Origin: Pleurodeles waltl
Taxonomy: Eukaryota; Chordata; Amphibia; Caudata; Salamandridae
Direction of reading: 5' to 3'
NCBI RefSeq assembly: GCF_031143425.1
Contig: NC_090445.1
Span: 1,574,340,049-1,574,404,048 of the forward strand
DNA: 64,000 bases
Shown here in pieces: positions 1 through 12,704 of this stretch. The notes beneath the pieces are model-generated. The model did not search any database, had not been told where the DNA came from, and saw only the letters and a program-made list of their open reading frames with translations. How positions within the stretch are numbered: position 1 is the first letter of the stretch; each line of letters begins with the position of its first letter. Position numbers and translations under genes: made by a program.

Positions 1-1229
1 GACTATTTGTCACTGTCAGTTGGTTGGTAGGTCGCCCTGTGTAAGAAATAGAAACAGAGACATACATTGGTGTCTATGAAATAAAAATGTAAAGTACATG
101 ATAGACATAATAACCCCGATAGCAAAGTCTGGCACAATGGACATGACATAGAAGGCTTACCATCCCACGTGGAGAAAGAGCATCATAGGGACACGTAAAC
201 ATCAAACCAAAGGAGAGTTCACTACATATAGAAAAAATAACATTAAAGTATATTGACGAAATGAGTGATCTCAATTGGCGCATAAAAACATATACTTCCA
301 GTCACTTGGTGTGCTCCCAAATATAGCAAGTATGAAGGTATTAATCTACTGTCACTAGATATAGAAATAAAGGAATACCAGAAAACGCCATATTCCCCTG
401 ATATTGCCAGTATTGTAACATATAGTTTATGTAAAAAAAAAAAGTAAGAATTGTAAATGTGACGAAGTAAAATGAATGTAAATTGGATTCATCAAAATCC
501 CACTTGTCCAAACAGTCGATCACGATAAATGTTAACTCAGGCTACTATACAATCGACTGCAACAACAATCACTAGCTGACAGTCCTTGTGACTGTATCGG
601 CATGTGGGAACAAGGATAACACATGTAGAGGCAAGTTGAATTTAATAAAATGGAAGACTTAGTTGTAGTCTTCCTGTAGTCCAGCAGTCTCACTTCCCCG
701 AGGTCACGTGCCTCAAGACAGCGGTACAGCACGCTCAGGAGGTTTTTTAAAATCAAGGTTAATTCAGGATACTACATAGTCAATCTTAGCAAACGACTCA
801 ATAACATCGAAGCAAGGTTCCCACTCATCGTAGTAGGTTAAATTAAGCAGTACCGAAGACTTACTTGAAATCTTCCTGTGGTTCACTGGTCAAACCTACC
901 CGATGTCGCGTGCCTGGAGACAGAGGCCCAGCGCGCTCGGGAGGTTTTAAATAGTCGGCAAATATGTCGAATTCAGGAAACACCGGTGTCCGTGATCAGT
1001 GGAAACTGAAAACGGACCAAAAATGGGAAATAAACTCATGAAAAAACGGCGTCCATCTTGGAGATGCTATAAACCGATCCTTCTCATGTGGATAAAGGTC
1101 AAAAGTTGAAATCACTGCAATACAGTGAGTAAATAAACTAGAGAATATAGATAATGTCAAAGAGTGATGTTGATTTAAGGACCAGTGTACAGACCTCGTG
1201 TCTGGTTAGATCTTCGAATCAAGCTTTTC
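1..1229. other. unassigned non-coding sequence
   Basis: No coding region or RNA gene can be supported here. The only structure seen is an imperfect direct repeat, listed separately. Short open frames on the minus strand have no recognisable domain. Confidence 0.5.
653..950. repeat. imperfect direct repeat, two ~100-bp copies
   Basis: Two related blocks at about 653-752 and 855-950, about 200 bp apart. Both begin with GAAGACTTA, contain CTTCCTGT and CGTGCCT in the same order, and end with GGAGGTTTT. The copies differ by many substitutions, so the duplication is old. Function unknown. Confidence 0.6.
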
Positions 1230-1460
1230 TAAAAACGCATTGTGTCTGCACTTCCAGATTTGGTGGCAGATATTTATCTTATCTTGCCTCTCTATACTGG
1301 AACAAGCTTCCTTTTCAAATCTGAATGTACCAGGATTTTTCTACATTTAAAAAAACTTCTAAAAATGTGGGTATTTTAATGGGTCCACCTGCACTTACCG
1401 TTTTCTGGTTGCTAGCGCCAACATACACCTTCGGGTGTGGGACGTTTTGTATTATATCAA
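1230..1460 (+). pseudogene. possible LINE (CR1/Rex-like) RT C-terminal remnant
   Basis: Around 1289-1375 one frame reads LYWNKLPFQI, a stop, then FSTFKKTSKN. This resembles the 'WNxLP ... FKKxLKT' ending of CR1/Rex-type LINE proteins. It is short and interrupted by a stop, so it is at best a dead fragment; a chance match cannot be excluded. Confidence 0.3.
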
Positions 1461-2527
1461 ATGCCTTTAATATAACATAACATTCCCTTCTCATACATCA
1501 CCTGTTAGAGCTGACAGCCTCAGGGTGGTCATCTCCCAACTTTTTTCCTGCCTCTCTCCACTTTTCTGACACTGTTTTTGCTGGTTTTAGGACTCTGCGC
1601 AATTTACCACTGTTAACCAGTGCTAAAGTGCATATGCTCTCTTCCTTAAACATGGTAACATTGGTTCATCCCCAATAGGCATATTTGTTTTACTTATAAG
1701 TCCCTAGTAAAGTGGACTACATGTGCCCAGAGCCTGTATATTAAATGCTACTAGTGGGCCTGTAGAACTGATTGTGCCATCCACGTAAGTAGTCCCTTAA
1801 CTATGTCTCAGGCCTGCCATTGCATGGCCTGTGTGTGCAGTTTCACTGCCACTTCAACTTGGCATTTAAAAGTACTTGCCAAGCCTTAAACTCCCCTTTT
1901 TCTACATATGTCTACCCTAGCGTAGGTAAAAGGCATGACATGTTCATATGTGTTTTATATGTCCTGGTATTGAAAAGCTCATAAATTCGTTTTCCACCAC
2001 TGTGAGACCTGCTCCTTTCATAGACAAGCATTAGGACTGCCCTCCTATAACTTTTGAGGGGTAGATTCTGATCTGAAAGGGGTAACCCGGTCATATTTAG
2101 TATGGGCAGAATGGTAATATAAAATCCTGCTTTTGGTGAGGTTGGATTTTATATTACTATTTTAGAAATAACATTTTTAGAGAGTGAGCCTTTTTCTCTG
2201 CACTTAAGACCATCTGTGCCTTACAGCCTTTCTCCAGTCAACGTCTGGTCTGTGCTGGTTGACAGCTCCCTTGTGCATTTCACCCAGACAACCACATACA
2301 CAGGACACTCAGTCACATCTGCATTTATCTGCGTACTGAATGGGTCTTCCTGGGCTGGAAGGGTGGAGGGCTTGACACTTACATTTCAAAGGCCAGTGGC
2401 CTTCCCTCTCACAAAAGACTGATAACCCCTCACTGGGACCCTGGCAGACAGGACTGGGCTGAAAGTGGAACTTGTGCACTTTAAAACCACTCTTTGAAGT
2501 CTCCCCCACTTCAAAGGCATTTGTGGG

Positions 2528-2535
2528 TATATAAA
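2528..2535 (+). promoter_or_regulatory. TATA box of the solo LTR
   Basis: TATATAAA preceded by GTGGG and followed by a GC-richer stretch. The other LTR copy has TATAAAA at the same relative place (59747-59753). Conservation between copies supports a U3 promoter with transcription starting some 25-35 bp downstream. Confidence 0.55.
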
Positions 2536-2797
2536 CCGGGTCTCTGACCCCACCAACTCAGACACCTCTGGACCTGCACCCTGTCAGAGGAGCTACCTGG
2601 CTGCGCAAAGGGCTCATCTCGACTGCTTTTCTGGAAAGGAATGCTGCCCTGCCATTGCCCTGCTGCCCTCTGACTTTGCTTGAAGGACTCTGCCTTCCCC
2701 AAAAGTGCTCTCCAAGGGCTTGGATTGGGCTTGCCTTCAGTTTGTGAAGTCTCAGGGCCAACAAAGACTTCACCTCTTCAGGAAACTCCATGTGCGT

Positions 2798-3180
2798 TGA
2801 AAATCGACGCAATGCCTGCAGAAATCGACGCAAAGCCTGCATTGCAGCTGAGAAATCGCTGCACAGCCGACTGGAACGACGCAGCCCCAATTTCCCGACT
2901 GGAACTTCGATGCAGGGTCTACCTTGCAATGGAAAATTCGATGCATTGCCTACTGGATCGACGCAGCGCCTGCTCCTTCTAGCGTGTCAAGGATTTTCAA
3001 TGCATCATCCCTTGGTGTCAAAATATCCCTGCATCTCAGTGAGGAACCAAGACTGCATGCCGAAATACGACGCAAACCCCTTGCAGCATGGAAAGAAACA
3101 ACGCATTGTCTGTGCCGTGTCGGAAAATCCTACGCAACACCTTATTTTCCATGCATCTCCTCCTCTGTGGTCTCTGTGCA
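2798..3180 (+). repeat. degenerate CGACGCA-rich repeat tract in LTR copy 1
   Basis: Motifs of the form AAATCGACGCA recur irregularly every ~20-40 bp between short variable stretches, downstream of the TATA box. The homologous tract in copy 2 (about 60025-60425) has the same style but different spacing and changed bases. The repeats keep short frames open, but no convincing protein is encoded. Confidence 0.55.
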
Positions 3181-3585
3181 TCGTTATTCTTGACTCATCC
3201 CAGGTACTGTGTGTACCAAAGAGACAACTATTTATTTCTACAGGTTTGAGAATCTTAAACCTTTTTTAAAGTGATATTTCAACTTGTGCTAATTCGATCA
3301 TTGTTGTTTTTACCTTATTTTATTCAGACTAATATTATCTATTTTTCTAAAGCTGTGTGGTGTATTTTTGTGGTGTTTTCACTGTGTTACTGTATGATTT
3401 ATTGCACAAATACTTTACACATTGCCTTCTAATTTAAGCCTGACTGCTCAGTGCCAAGCTATCAGAGGGTGGGCACAAGATAATCTGGATTGTGCTGTGA
3501 TTTACCCTGACTAGGATTGTGGTCCATACTTGGACAAGGGTGTATTCTTCTGCCAACTAGAGACCCCATTTCTAACATCACCCAA

Positions 3586-4600
3586 CTGTGATATCCTGTT
3601 CCAGTCCCACAGGCGGTTCCTGCACTTTATGATAGGGTCCACACACTACCAGTTTGCAGTTCTCCCTTTTTTTGACTGACATCAACTCCTCGAGTCTTCA
3701 CAAGGATGAAGGTGGTGTTGTGACCCATCTCAGTAGGTCATTGATCTCTGCTTTCCTGTACTTGGATGACTTGCTGTTCAAAGCCAATTTGCCACAAATG
3801 TGTTGCATCACCTGCAAGTAAAACCTTCAATGCTGTTAACTTAGGCTTTTTCATCCACGTGCCCATGTCTTACCTTGAGCCCTCTCAGCGTCTCCTGATC
3901 ATAGGATCAATACTTGACACCACGGGCCAGATGTACGAAAGGATTTTACCCATTCTGTATCTATGGGAAAAAGCTTTCGTACATATGGCCCCACATCACT
4001 TAAAACCTTTCTTCTTCTCCAGAGGATGTGAGACATTTGAGGCATGATTCTGATGTTTTTGAAAGTAGCTCAGATTCTTGCCTGGGTAGTTATCTGCTTG
4101 CTAACTTACTGCATATTCCTGGCCACATACGCACACAAGCATATGAGGCCTCTCTACTGGTACGTCCTCTGTCAGTGGTTCCAGCATGAGGGAGAATTGG
4201 CGGGGGCCATTGTGATCTCCCATGAAACTACTACGGCTGATCTGACTTGGTGGTTGGTGGAGAAGCACCTGTCACAATAGATGTTCTTCTACACTCCACC
4301 AGCCATGGCCACAGTGGTAATAAATGCAGTGTGGTCTCCTTCTGAAAGAGCTGGAGTTTAGAGGTCCCTGGTCTCCAGAGGAGGAGGTTCTGCACATCTT
4401 CCTGGTTGTACTGAGGGCAATTCATCTGGTTCTCAAGACCTACATCTGTTGCCTTTGCTTCACAGTCAGTCCGTTCGGATCTTGACGAACAATATAACCA
4501 TGAAATGGTACATCCTCAGGCAGTCAAGAGTGGGGCCTCACATTTTTTGTTTAGAAGCACTGACGATCTGGGCCTGGGCCCACCAGCATGAGATTTGATA
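3586..4600 (+). pseudogene. decayed DIRS-type RT/RNase H fragment (relic 1)
   Basis: Across shifting + frames the translation gives FMIGSTHYQFAVLPF near 3630, a degraded catalytic region near 3760, GSILDTT near 3910, a block around 4370-4440 matching the RNase H 'ELRAIxLALK' segment, and FCLEALTIWAWAHQH near 4555. The order and wording match the RT-RNase H part of the intact DIRS copies, but from a different and much older family with stops and frameshifts. It begins immediately right of the solo LTR's target duplication and is interrupted by a small hairpin element at 3924-3991. No function expected. Confidence 0.65.
3924..3991. mobile_element. 68-bp hairpin MITE-like insertion
   Basis: Ends GGGCCAGATGTACGAAAG and CTTTCGTACATATGGCCC are inverted repeats with one mismatch. 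It splits the DIRS relic between GSILDTT and the continuing frame and is flanked by CAC on both sides, so it looks like an insertion with a possible 3-bp duplication. Superfamily not determined. Confidence 0.55.
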
Positions 4601-6065
4601 AAAAGGGTTTGCGTTGGCACAATGAAACAGAAGTCATCAAAGTTTTCTTGGTGAAATATAAATTGTATTGTCTTGAATAATTTGAACAGAACAAAACGTC
4701 CATAGATCCAGTTAATTGATGAGAACACATAGTTAATACAGCCTTCAAGTGTTTGTTTAATCCTTTTGGCCTTTCTGAAGGCTGCAACTGAATAAAATAT
4801 AATCATAGTTGCATTAGAAAGCTGTGATACTGCTGGAGAAAAGCGATTGAAAACTATAGTGGTGAAGTCATTGTGCCACATCCATAACAACAAGGATTTA
4901 TAGTGAGCCATTTTAGTATGTGAGTTAAGAATGATATCCCAAGAATGAATAGATGACAGGTTGAGTTTAGAAATCACAGGAACGCAGCTCAGATTGCCAT
5001 ACTTAGTTATTCATGATTGGACCCCCCTGAGAGTGATTGGTGCCCAGTGCGTCCCAAGTACCATGGTGTGATGTTTGGTATGTTTAAAGCCAGTGCTGCG
5101 CCAGTTGTTAATAACTACTAATGACATATTTAAGGTGCTATGTGAAAGGAGCAGGATTAGTGGATAGCATGACACACAAAAACAGTCACTAAGGTACATG
5201 AGTCTAAAAATTGAAGTGGAAAAAGTACTGGAACTGCGATGTCCAGGAAAGGGCGAGTACCTGTAGTTGAGACAATAGTACTAGAAGTACACTGTGTAAG
5301 TAAAAATATCACATACATGGTCGAAAAGCTATGTTAGATTACTGTGAAGAAGTACTGTTTGGAGGGAATGGAATTTCAGTAAACCAATGTAGTTTACAAT
5401 CCGGTAGAAAAGTGTTACCCACCTGTAACTGTAATGTGTAAGTATTGCGACCACTTCTCCTAGTCAGTAATACGGAGGTAGGCAGAATCGAGGCCATGAT
5501 AGGCCCTAAATGCCTAAAAATTTGAAAAACAAGGCTGCAAGTTAATAGTATCCCTAAAACCAATAAAAGGTTTACCATGACCTAATGAGTAAGAAGAACC
5601 GAGCTGTAATAAATCTGACCTTTATCAGGCCAAGTGCCCATGCGATTAGAAGTCAGCCTGCCACCGAAATACATTTATAGCGTGTGCATCGGTAGACGAA
5701 AATAGAAACGACATGACTATAAAAAATGGACTATGGACTGGAGTGTGTAGTTGTGTAGTGACGGACCCTGCAGCAGCTATGTTGGGAAAGAGGATCAAAT
5801 AAACTAGCACCCGATGAAATACCTGAGGGAGAGGGCGTGAGAAAATATACATTTTTGTAATTCAATTTAATTGTAGCGATCCAGTGATGTTAGTCACATG
5901 TTAAAATAAAGTTGAAAGTAACTCTGCCATGAAGTCACTGTTTATTAACAAATATTCAGTTGAATAAAATGCAATATGAGTATCAATACCATTTTTGTGA
6001 TTCAGACCATCGATTACTTTTCCAGGATTAACACTCAGGCGGCCATATGTGTGGTCAATACTGAA
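4601..6065. other. unassigned non-coding sequence
   Basis: Nothing recognisable on either strand. A 153-codon open frame on the minus strand (4516-4977) overlaps the DIRS relic and shows no domain, so it is not called. Confidence 0.45.
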
Positions 6066-6069
6066 AAGG

Positions 6070-7340
6070 GGCACGCTTTTTTATATACTAATTAAATTTG
6101 GATTCCCACTACAATTTGTGGATATCCTGAGTAAGTTGTATTTTGGGCAGCAGCGAAAGTAGTTGTCAATGCAACCCTAGCGCGCCTTTGTCCCCAGTGC
6201 TACTTTGCGTTTTTATTGAACCACTGGCGATCAAAATTCATAAGGATTTCTCAGTTCGACATCCTATGTCAGAGATGCCAAAAATCAAGCTTTTTGCTGA
6301 TGATATTATTTTCTGTCTCTAACCAAGCATAAAAAATATTCAAAATTTGTTTACTATCGACACCCCCTTTACGGAAATCGGTGGTTATAAAGTGAACCAA
6401 CAAAAAAAACCAGAAGCAGTACTATTCAATTCCACCATCAGTAATCTTCCCATTAACCTGCCTCTATATGCGTCCCAGCGCTCTATAAAATATCTGGCCA
6501 TTTTTGTTTCACACAATTTTTCTCAATTATTCGAGCTCCATTATAAGGCTATACTATATAACTTTGTAGGGATGTTGGCTAAATGGACATATCTTCCCCT
6601 CTCTCTCATTGGTAGAGTAGCGGCAATTAAAATGTCGATTGTCCCGTTATTACTTTTTATGTTTTCGGCCCTTCCCAATATCATTACTCAATCTTATTTT
6701 AAGGAACTAGATGAATTATTTCTAAAATGTATGTGGCAAAATAAACATCCCCGGGTAAAACTGGCGGCGCAACAACTAGACATATCCGAGGGTGGGTTAG
6801 CCTTTCCCCACTGCCGAACATACTATCATGCTGCACTCCTGAATGGTTTGGCCCAAATCTTGTCAAATACACCTGCGGTTGATAGTTATTTATGGTACAG
6901 ATGACTAGAGAGTCTTCTATTGAGTTATTTTCTTGTTTAAAAATACATAAACTACCCAAACATACTAGGTATAAGTTTCTACATTCTTTGGGTTTTTGGT
7001 TAAATGACCTGTTTTGGGTTTGGAATATTCCCAGATGCCATACGTGGATCTTAGAGGATTGTCGGATGGGGTATTATTATTTCTAAGGTGAAATTACGTC
7101 GCTGGGAACAAAAAAGGTTTTTGCAAGCTTGATGATTTTATTAATAATGAAATGTGCTTAACTTGACCGGGAAAAAGTCATTGTTTTGGAACTAATGCAA
7201 AACATTTGACCTTTAGTGGGCTGCAGATTTTTAGTTTTCTGACAGCTACGTATACTACTGTAAGGCCCGAAAACATATTCTGCTTCGTTTATTATATAAG
7301 AGTCACCTTGCTGGCATGGGCAGTTGGTACCGGGCTATAC
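6070..7340 (+). pseudogene. L1/Tx1-like LINE reverse transcriptase fragment
   Basis: Frame-shifted pieces read, in order, KFGFPLQFVDILSKLY (~6090), IEPLAIKIH and KLFADDIIFCL (~6220-6320; the FADD catalytic motif), GGYKVNQQK (~6380), IKYLAIFVS (~6490), a long stretch with LPLSLIGRVAAIKM (~6600) and CMWQNKHPRVKL (~6730), then GGLAFPHCRTYYHAALL (~6790). This order is that of the RT palm, thumb and downstream part of L1/Tx1-clade LINE ORF2. The longest uninterrupted piece is 6347-6904. Several frameshifts and stops make it a dead, 5'-truncated copy. Weaker similarity may continue to about 7340. Confidence 0.7.
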
Positions 7341-10300
7341 AGGTAAACACCCCTAATACTGGTAATGTAGATGCGAGGTGGTGTCAGAAGGCTAGTGATG
7401 GTGTATGGGCAGACAACACTGAGAAAGCCCTATAGGGAGCCATAGTCAGTGTCCTAAGGCGCAGTGGTCATTATAGGTAGAACTGCCCATGAGCGGGGCA
7501 AATAGGTGCAGACAAATTCAGTAGATAATGATTCGTCGGGGCCCAGCCTCTGAACCGTGTTGCAAGGGAGAAAGGTCACTACATCTGAATCTAGTGGCGC
7601 AAAAAAACGATCCTGAGGATAGTCGCTCCCAGGATCCCCAATCTGTAGGCAGAGTCTCTGACCAACACTAGCCACTGTATCATATGCCAATCCAAAAGTC
7701 CACAGCAGTGCAAAGGAAAATGTTGCACCCCAATGCTATTTCCTCCAGAGTCAAGTGTTCCTATGGGCAGGGAGGAGAAAGTATTCGGCGTTAAAGCAGT
7801 CTGGAGGCTTGTCAGACCCTGAGGAGTCCCCAGCAGTCCCAAAAGAGCACTAAACAATGCTAGTGGTGGGGGCCCCCGAAGTGTAAAGTGGTATGTTCCC
7901 AGTTGCAGGGGCCATATTGTGGGACAGGCTGGGTCTGTTAGAACTGGCTGGAGGGATCAAGGGGAGCCCCCCCAATGATCATCCCTCACCTCTGAGGCCT
8001 CTCAGGTCCAGGCCTCTACAGCAGGTCACAATAGCATCTCCAGGGCTCTCTCCCACCTCCAGGGCCTCACGGGTCCAGGCCTCCACTACAGGCTGCATTG
8101 CATATGCCGCAGTGCGGGGGACTTCACCCCACATCTAGGAGGCTGCCAGTGGGAGTCTCCCAGTGTTGCAGATCGACGTGAGTCAGCGCTCCTCAGCGTG
8201 GCCCGTCACAACACCTGCAGGGCCATGTGGCTCACAGGTTATCAGGTCTCAGCAGCTCTCCTAAGATGGCAGACTCCTGGCACTGCCTCGCTCCCAAAGC
8301 TCCCGACTGAGCTTGAACCATTGGTGCTGCAAGGGCTCAAAATCAGGGGGGAGCGGAGAATCGAATCGGCCTCCAGTGCAGGTAAGCGGTCTTGCAGGGC
8401 TGTGCAAGTTGTAACCGCTGAGTCATGTAGGGCTCGGGGTCCGAGACTCAGTATGCCACTCAGCAGGTGAGACAGGAGAGGAGTTCAGAGCGTCTGCCAT
8501 AGTCTCCATGGGGTAAGAGGAGGTTTTGGGCAACTGGTGTGCCGCCTGAGTGTTGGATGGCGGATCCCGGGCAGTGCACGTCCTATGCCATGCCCCCTGT
8601 TCTAGTATTGATGTAAGGTCCTTAAGAGGATTCTTGTCTAGTCTGCTGTAGGCTCTAGTATCCGCCAGATCTCAGTCTATTTCTGTGATGTAATCCAAGC
8701 GGTCCGTTATGAACAATGTTGCCCTTTGTCTGCCTCCTTAATTAATTTGTCATGTGTCAACATGGAATTTAGCTAGTTGCCAACCATCTTGCTGGCTCTC
8801 TAAACACCAGGGCTTATAGTCTGAGCCTATTGGCATCTCCATTGGTCAGACCTCCTCTTCCATTTTTGAAGTTTCAGAGTGCATGAAGTGACAGAAGCTT
8901 TTGCCCTAAACCTCTAGTGCCTACACCTTTGTGTAGCTGCTTGCAGCTGCTACTGGAGGGATTCTATTCTGGAAGGTGGAACAGATTTGCTGTTTGGTGT
9001 GCGGATCATGAGGTGGATCCCTTGAGAGCTTGCCTAACTCAGGTCCTTCGTTTTGTTCTCTTCTGGGCCCATTAGAGCTGTGTGGTGGCCACCGTCAAGA
9101 GATGTATCGCAGCCCTGTCAACTTTTTTCTTCCTTCCAGAGCAGCCATCACTGTCTTGAGCATTTTACTTTTTCAAAGGCCTTACAACTTGTAATATGTT
9201 ATAAAATCTCGAAGTAAGTGTTTGATTGCCAATAGTATTAAAGGCTGCTATGGCCCAAACAAGATTTCTCACGCCTAAGAGATGCTAGATCTCAATATAA
9301 ACCAGAAACTGCATGGCTGCAAGTATTTCATGACATACTGAAAAAGGTAGATGTGAAATATAGAACTGCAGTTTGACAATTTTAATACTTCAGCTTTTTA
9401 CATTTTGATAATGTAGTTGTAGGGGCCACTTTCAAGGAGTCATTTTCTGAAAGATCCATTTATCAATTACTTTATACAAGGGAGAATTGTAATATATTGT
9501 TTTTTTACATTTTGATAATGGAGTTGTAGGGGCTACTTTCAAGGAGCCATTTACTGAAAGATCCAATCATCAATTACTTTATACAAGGGACCATGATCAA
9601 TGAACGTTATTTGCCAGCATTGGTGTATGGGGATAATGCAAGAAGAACTCATTTTAAGGGCCTACATTACTGTGAGAAAAATCTCTGGAATAGCTGGTGG
9701 AAATTATATACATGTTGATGGTATTGTCATGTTATTCTTTGCTTGATAAGTGATTGGAGTGCCACTCTGCGTGTGTTTTGCAGAGAAGGACAAGTTACAC
9801 AGCATGTCAAGTAGGAAACAATGTTGCAAGAAAGAAATACAGTTAAGGGACTAGAATTGACATGCTTCTTAATTTTTTGGGGCTTTTTTATTAAACTCTT
9901 TAAGGTCAGCTTTGATATGTACATAGCGGGGTAAAATGTTGTTGAGTTTTGTATTTCGAAGGGAGCTTTACCTTTCCAGATTATTTCTCACTGGACTCAA
10001 GACCGTCACACCCTTCAGCTTCTAGTGCGCTTGTGGGGCTACAGCTCTTCATTATAGTAACTGGATGCTCGCTGTTGAAGGCTTTGTGCGCAAGCCATTT
10101 GTGTTTGCCTACCACTTGTTGCTTGGTCATTAGGAAATGTAGTGATATCAAGGCAAGAGTGATGTAGCTCAGTTGTTGCAGGATGAAGGGAAGACAGTTT
10201 TCATTGTTTTCCTGCTGTTGTGTGGGCAGCATTTTAACTGGAAGAGCACAATAAAATCCATTGCATTTTTCAGTATTGCCGAATCTGATGACTCAAGAGT

Positions 10301-10577
10301 AGTAGAGTCATGAGAAGGCAGCATTTGAATGAAAAGGCCAAGATGGTGAAATCGGTTTTAGTGATAGCATTGACTTGAGGTTCGAAATAGGGGGATTTCT
10401 TGAATAGGAGCCCAAGGTTCTATTGTTAAATAGTGGAACTGCAGAGAAGACCAGGCCATGTGACCTTTGGAAAAGTAGCGAGGTGCAGCATTGAGACAGA
10501 GCCGATTTATTTCCACCTCTCAAAGGATGTGAAGGTAGCATGCCACCACTTCTTCTGATTACCAGTCCCCTTGTGTA
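7341..10577. other. unassigned repeat-derived sequence
   Basis: No gene can be supported. 7440-8560 is GC-richer than its surroundings and may be an old repeat. A 107-bp tandem duplication at 9398-9613 is listed separately. No NDOR1 exon was recognised here, although upstream exons are expected somewhere before 12705. Confidence 0.4.
9398..9613. repeat. tandem duplication, period 107 bp, two copies
   Basis: ACATTTTGATAATG begins at 9400 and again at 9507. Both copies continue with GTTGTAGGGGC, ACTTTCAAGGAG and end with ATCAATTACTTTATACAAGG. They differ by several substitutions. No coding role seen. Confidence 0.75.
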
Positions 10578-10585
10578 TTCTAGAG

Positions 10586-10774
10586 CAGTGTTCCCCGGGC
10601 CCCGGACCGGTGCCGGTCCGTGGATCAATCGGCACCGGGCCGCCCCACTGTGGCGGGCGGTAAATGTTTGATCATTTTTCCGTGGCCCGCTTGTCACACA
10701 ATGGGACAAGCGGGCCACGGAATAATTATCAAACATTTACCGGTCCGTGGCGATAAAAAGGTTGGACAACGCTG
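10586..10774. mobile_element. hAT-type MITE, 189 bp, palindromic
   Basis: Starts CAGTGTTCCCC and ends GGACAACGCTG, a pair of imperfect terminal inverted repeats of the hAT CAGNG type. It is flanked by a perfect 8-bp target duplication TTCTAGAG (10578-10585 and 10775-10782), diagnostic of hAT transposition. The interior is one long inverted repeat: GGTAAATGTTTGAT near 10659 returns as ATCAAACATTTACC near 10728, with CGTGGCCCGCTTGT pairing with ACAAGCGGGCCACG. No transposase, so it depended on an autonomous relative. Confidence 0.9.
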
Positions 10775-10782
10775 TTCTAGAG

Positions 10783-12345
10783 GCTTTAACAGCAAGTATT
10801 ATTCTGTGCGACGTCACGTGTATGTTGAAGAGTATCAGCTATAAGGCTGAACCAAACAGAACAGCTGAATGGTAGTGAAAAAGTATATTAGTTTAACCTA
10901 GGGAGTATAATCAACCAGCACAATGAGAACAATTGCACACCTGTCCCACCAGCCCGACACATCGCAGACATGATGTTTACACTGCTTTCTAAAAAAAACA
11001 ACTCACTACTAGAGTGCAAAACTAGTCTGCCAAAATTGTCCTGGACCTGCACAGACATGGCAGTGCTAAGGCACTCCTGAAACTTCCCACCATCTTTGGA
11101 TAAATGTCAGGATTAATTTTAAAATACTTTGTATTCCACATAAAGCGTACTGAGGCAAAAGTTTAACATACCTCTAAATACCAGCTTATCACTGCCCCTC
11201 ATCTAGGAACACTGCAGTCTTCTCATCTGATCAAATAAGACCCTTTGCGTGACTAAAGTATTGAAGAAGATCTTTCGGGAACCATTGTCTAAGATCATGA
11301 AATGCATTGCTTCTTGGCAAGGAGTCGACTTGAACCAACTTATTTTCAGAAAATTCATGAAAACTAAACTTTTTATTCTTTCTTTTGGATAAAGGGCTAT
11401 CTTGGAATAGGAATGATTTGAGCATATTGAATTCAGCCCCTATGTGTGCAGGACTTGCATCTCCTCAAATTCAACTTCTATCATTCATCCACTTTGTTTG
11501 GACGCGTTGAAATGTCCTACATGCTATATAATACTCAAAAGAATGTGTAAATAAGGTAGCCTGGGATATTAAAGGTTTTGAAATGATCATAAGAGTGAAA
11601 ATCTACATTTGTCCCTGGTGCATGGAGGTAAGAAGCTCTTCCTTAATGTTCATCATAGTGGTTTGGTCCAGTGTTGGACCAGAGGTGGATCCTGAGTAGA
11701 CACCTCTCTAAGGAGGTTGAATTTTACGTGATGAAATAAAAACAGAGCTCTGATTTTGTATTCTTAATGGTGGGATTCAGGAAATGCACTGCATTTTAAT
11801 ATTTTCAATTTTTTTAATATGAAGTAACTTTCTATTTTATAACAAAAATACATTTTGGCAATGGGGTGGGATAGCTGGGTGAGAATTGATGAGAACTGGC
11901 ACTAAAGCTGATGGCAGTGTGCCCGGTTCAATGGCGGCTTAAAGGTAAACTCTGAATGAATAAAATCTCAAAATACCAATTCGGATATAGCAAAGTCATT
12001 ACTTATTATTGAGGACCTTAACATTGTCACCAGCCCACGGCACAGAGGAACTTCATAGCTTGTAGTGGGTATTAGGAAAATTTTAGTCCTTCTTCACACT
12101 GTCTATCTGATTTGGATGGCTACGTAGTGGTCTCACTCATAAAAACGTATTAGGAATTTACAGATTGCAGATGACACAGATCTACAAACTCATAGGCAAG
12201 TGCAGCAGCAAAGTCAAGGCCTGATCCATGCCAGTTGTCTTTTTTTGTGGGGATCTTACGAGAACACCATGGATTTAGTTATTCGTTACACTCAGGCATA
12301 CCTTGTGTTTTTACCTAGACTGTTCTACATATTGTGTATGTACAT

Positions 12346-12392
<47 letters not shown>

Positions 12393-12704
12393 GGCTTCAA
12401 TTCAGAGTTCAGGTAGTCGATTTGTTTAACATATACATTTGTAAATAGAAAAACACAACCACTCCAGTTTCAAAACAGATTATATTTCAATGTTTTAAAT
12501 TTTCTCCTAGCAAACCACATGTATGTAAATAATGTCCATGCTGCAGGTGACAACGTAAAAGAATAACCATTTGTGCCTTTCAAAATAGAGAAACAAAATA
12601 CTATAGATAGATGCATTTATTGTAGTCAGCTTATCTTGTTGAATCTTTAGTCAAAGGTAGCATAACTAAATATGTCTATGTTGGTTTACTTGTTTGTCTT
12701 TTAG
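10783..12704. other. intron or upstream non-coding sequence
   Basis: No further coding region supported. It contains a (TA)n microsatellite at 12344-12386, and ends in the 3' splice site of the first NDOR1 exon seen (TTTGTCTTTTAG at 12693-12704). Confidence 0.5.
12344..12386. repeat. (TA)n microsatellite
   Basis: Almost uninterrupted TA dinucleotides with one AA slip. Simple repeat. Confidence 0.95.

Larger units (their letters stand above)
1503..3577 (+). mobile_element. solo LTR, copy 1 (2.1 kb, TGTTAGA...TCTAACA)
   Basis: The element starts TGTTAGAGCTGACAGCCT and ends CCCATTTCTAACA, giving a terminal TG...CA with a 7-bp inverted repeat. It is flanked by a perfect 5-bp duplication TCACC (1498-1502 and 3578-3582), as left by an LTR-retrotransposon integrase. 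A second copy with the same ends and its own 5-bp duplication lies at 58737-60833. No internal gag/pol is attached, so I read it as a solo LTR left by LTR-LTR recombination; a non-autonomous LTR-type element is the alternative. It holds a TATA box and a repetitive CGACGCA-rich tract. Strand is set by the TATA box. Confidence 0.8.

Noticed and set aside
4516..4977. 153-codon minus-strand open frame
   Set aside because: Overlaps the DIRS relic in antisense and has no domain.
12011..12200. Possible LINE 'ADDT' motif near 12165
   Set aside because: A single short match without neighbouring RT motifs in order.
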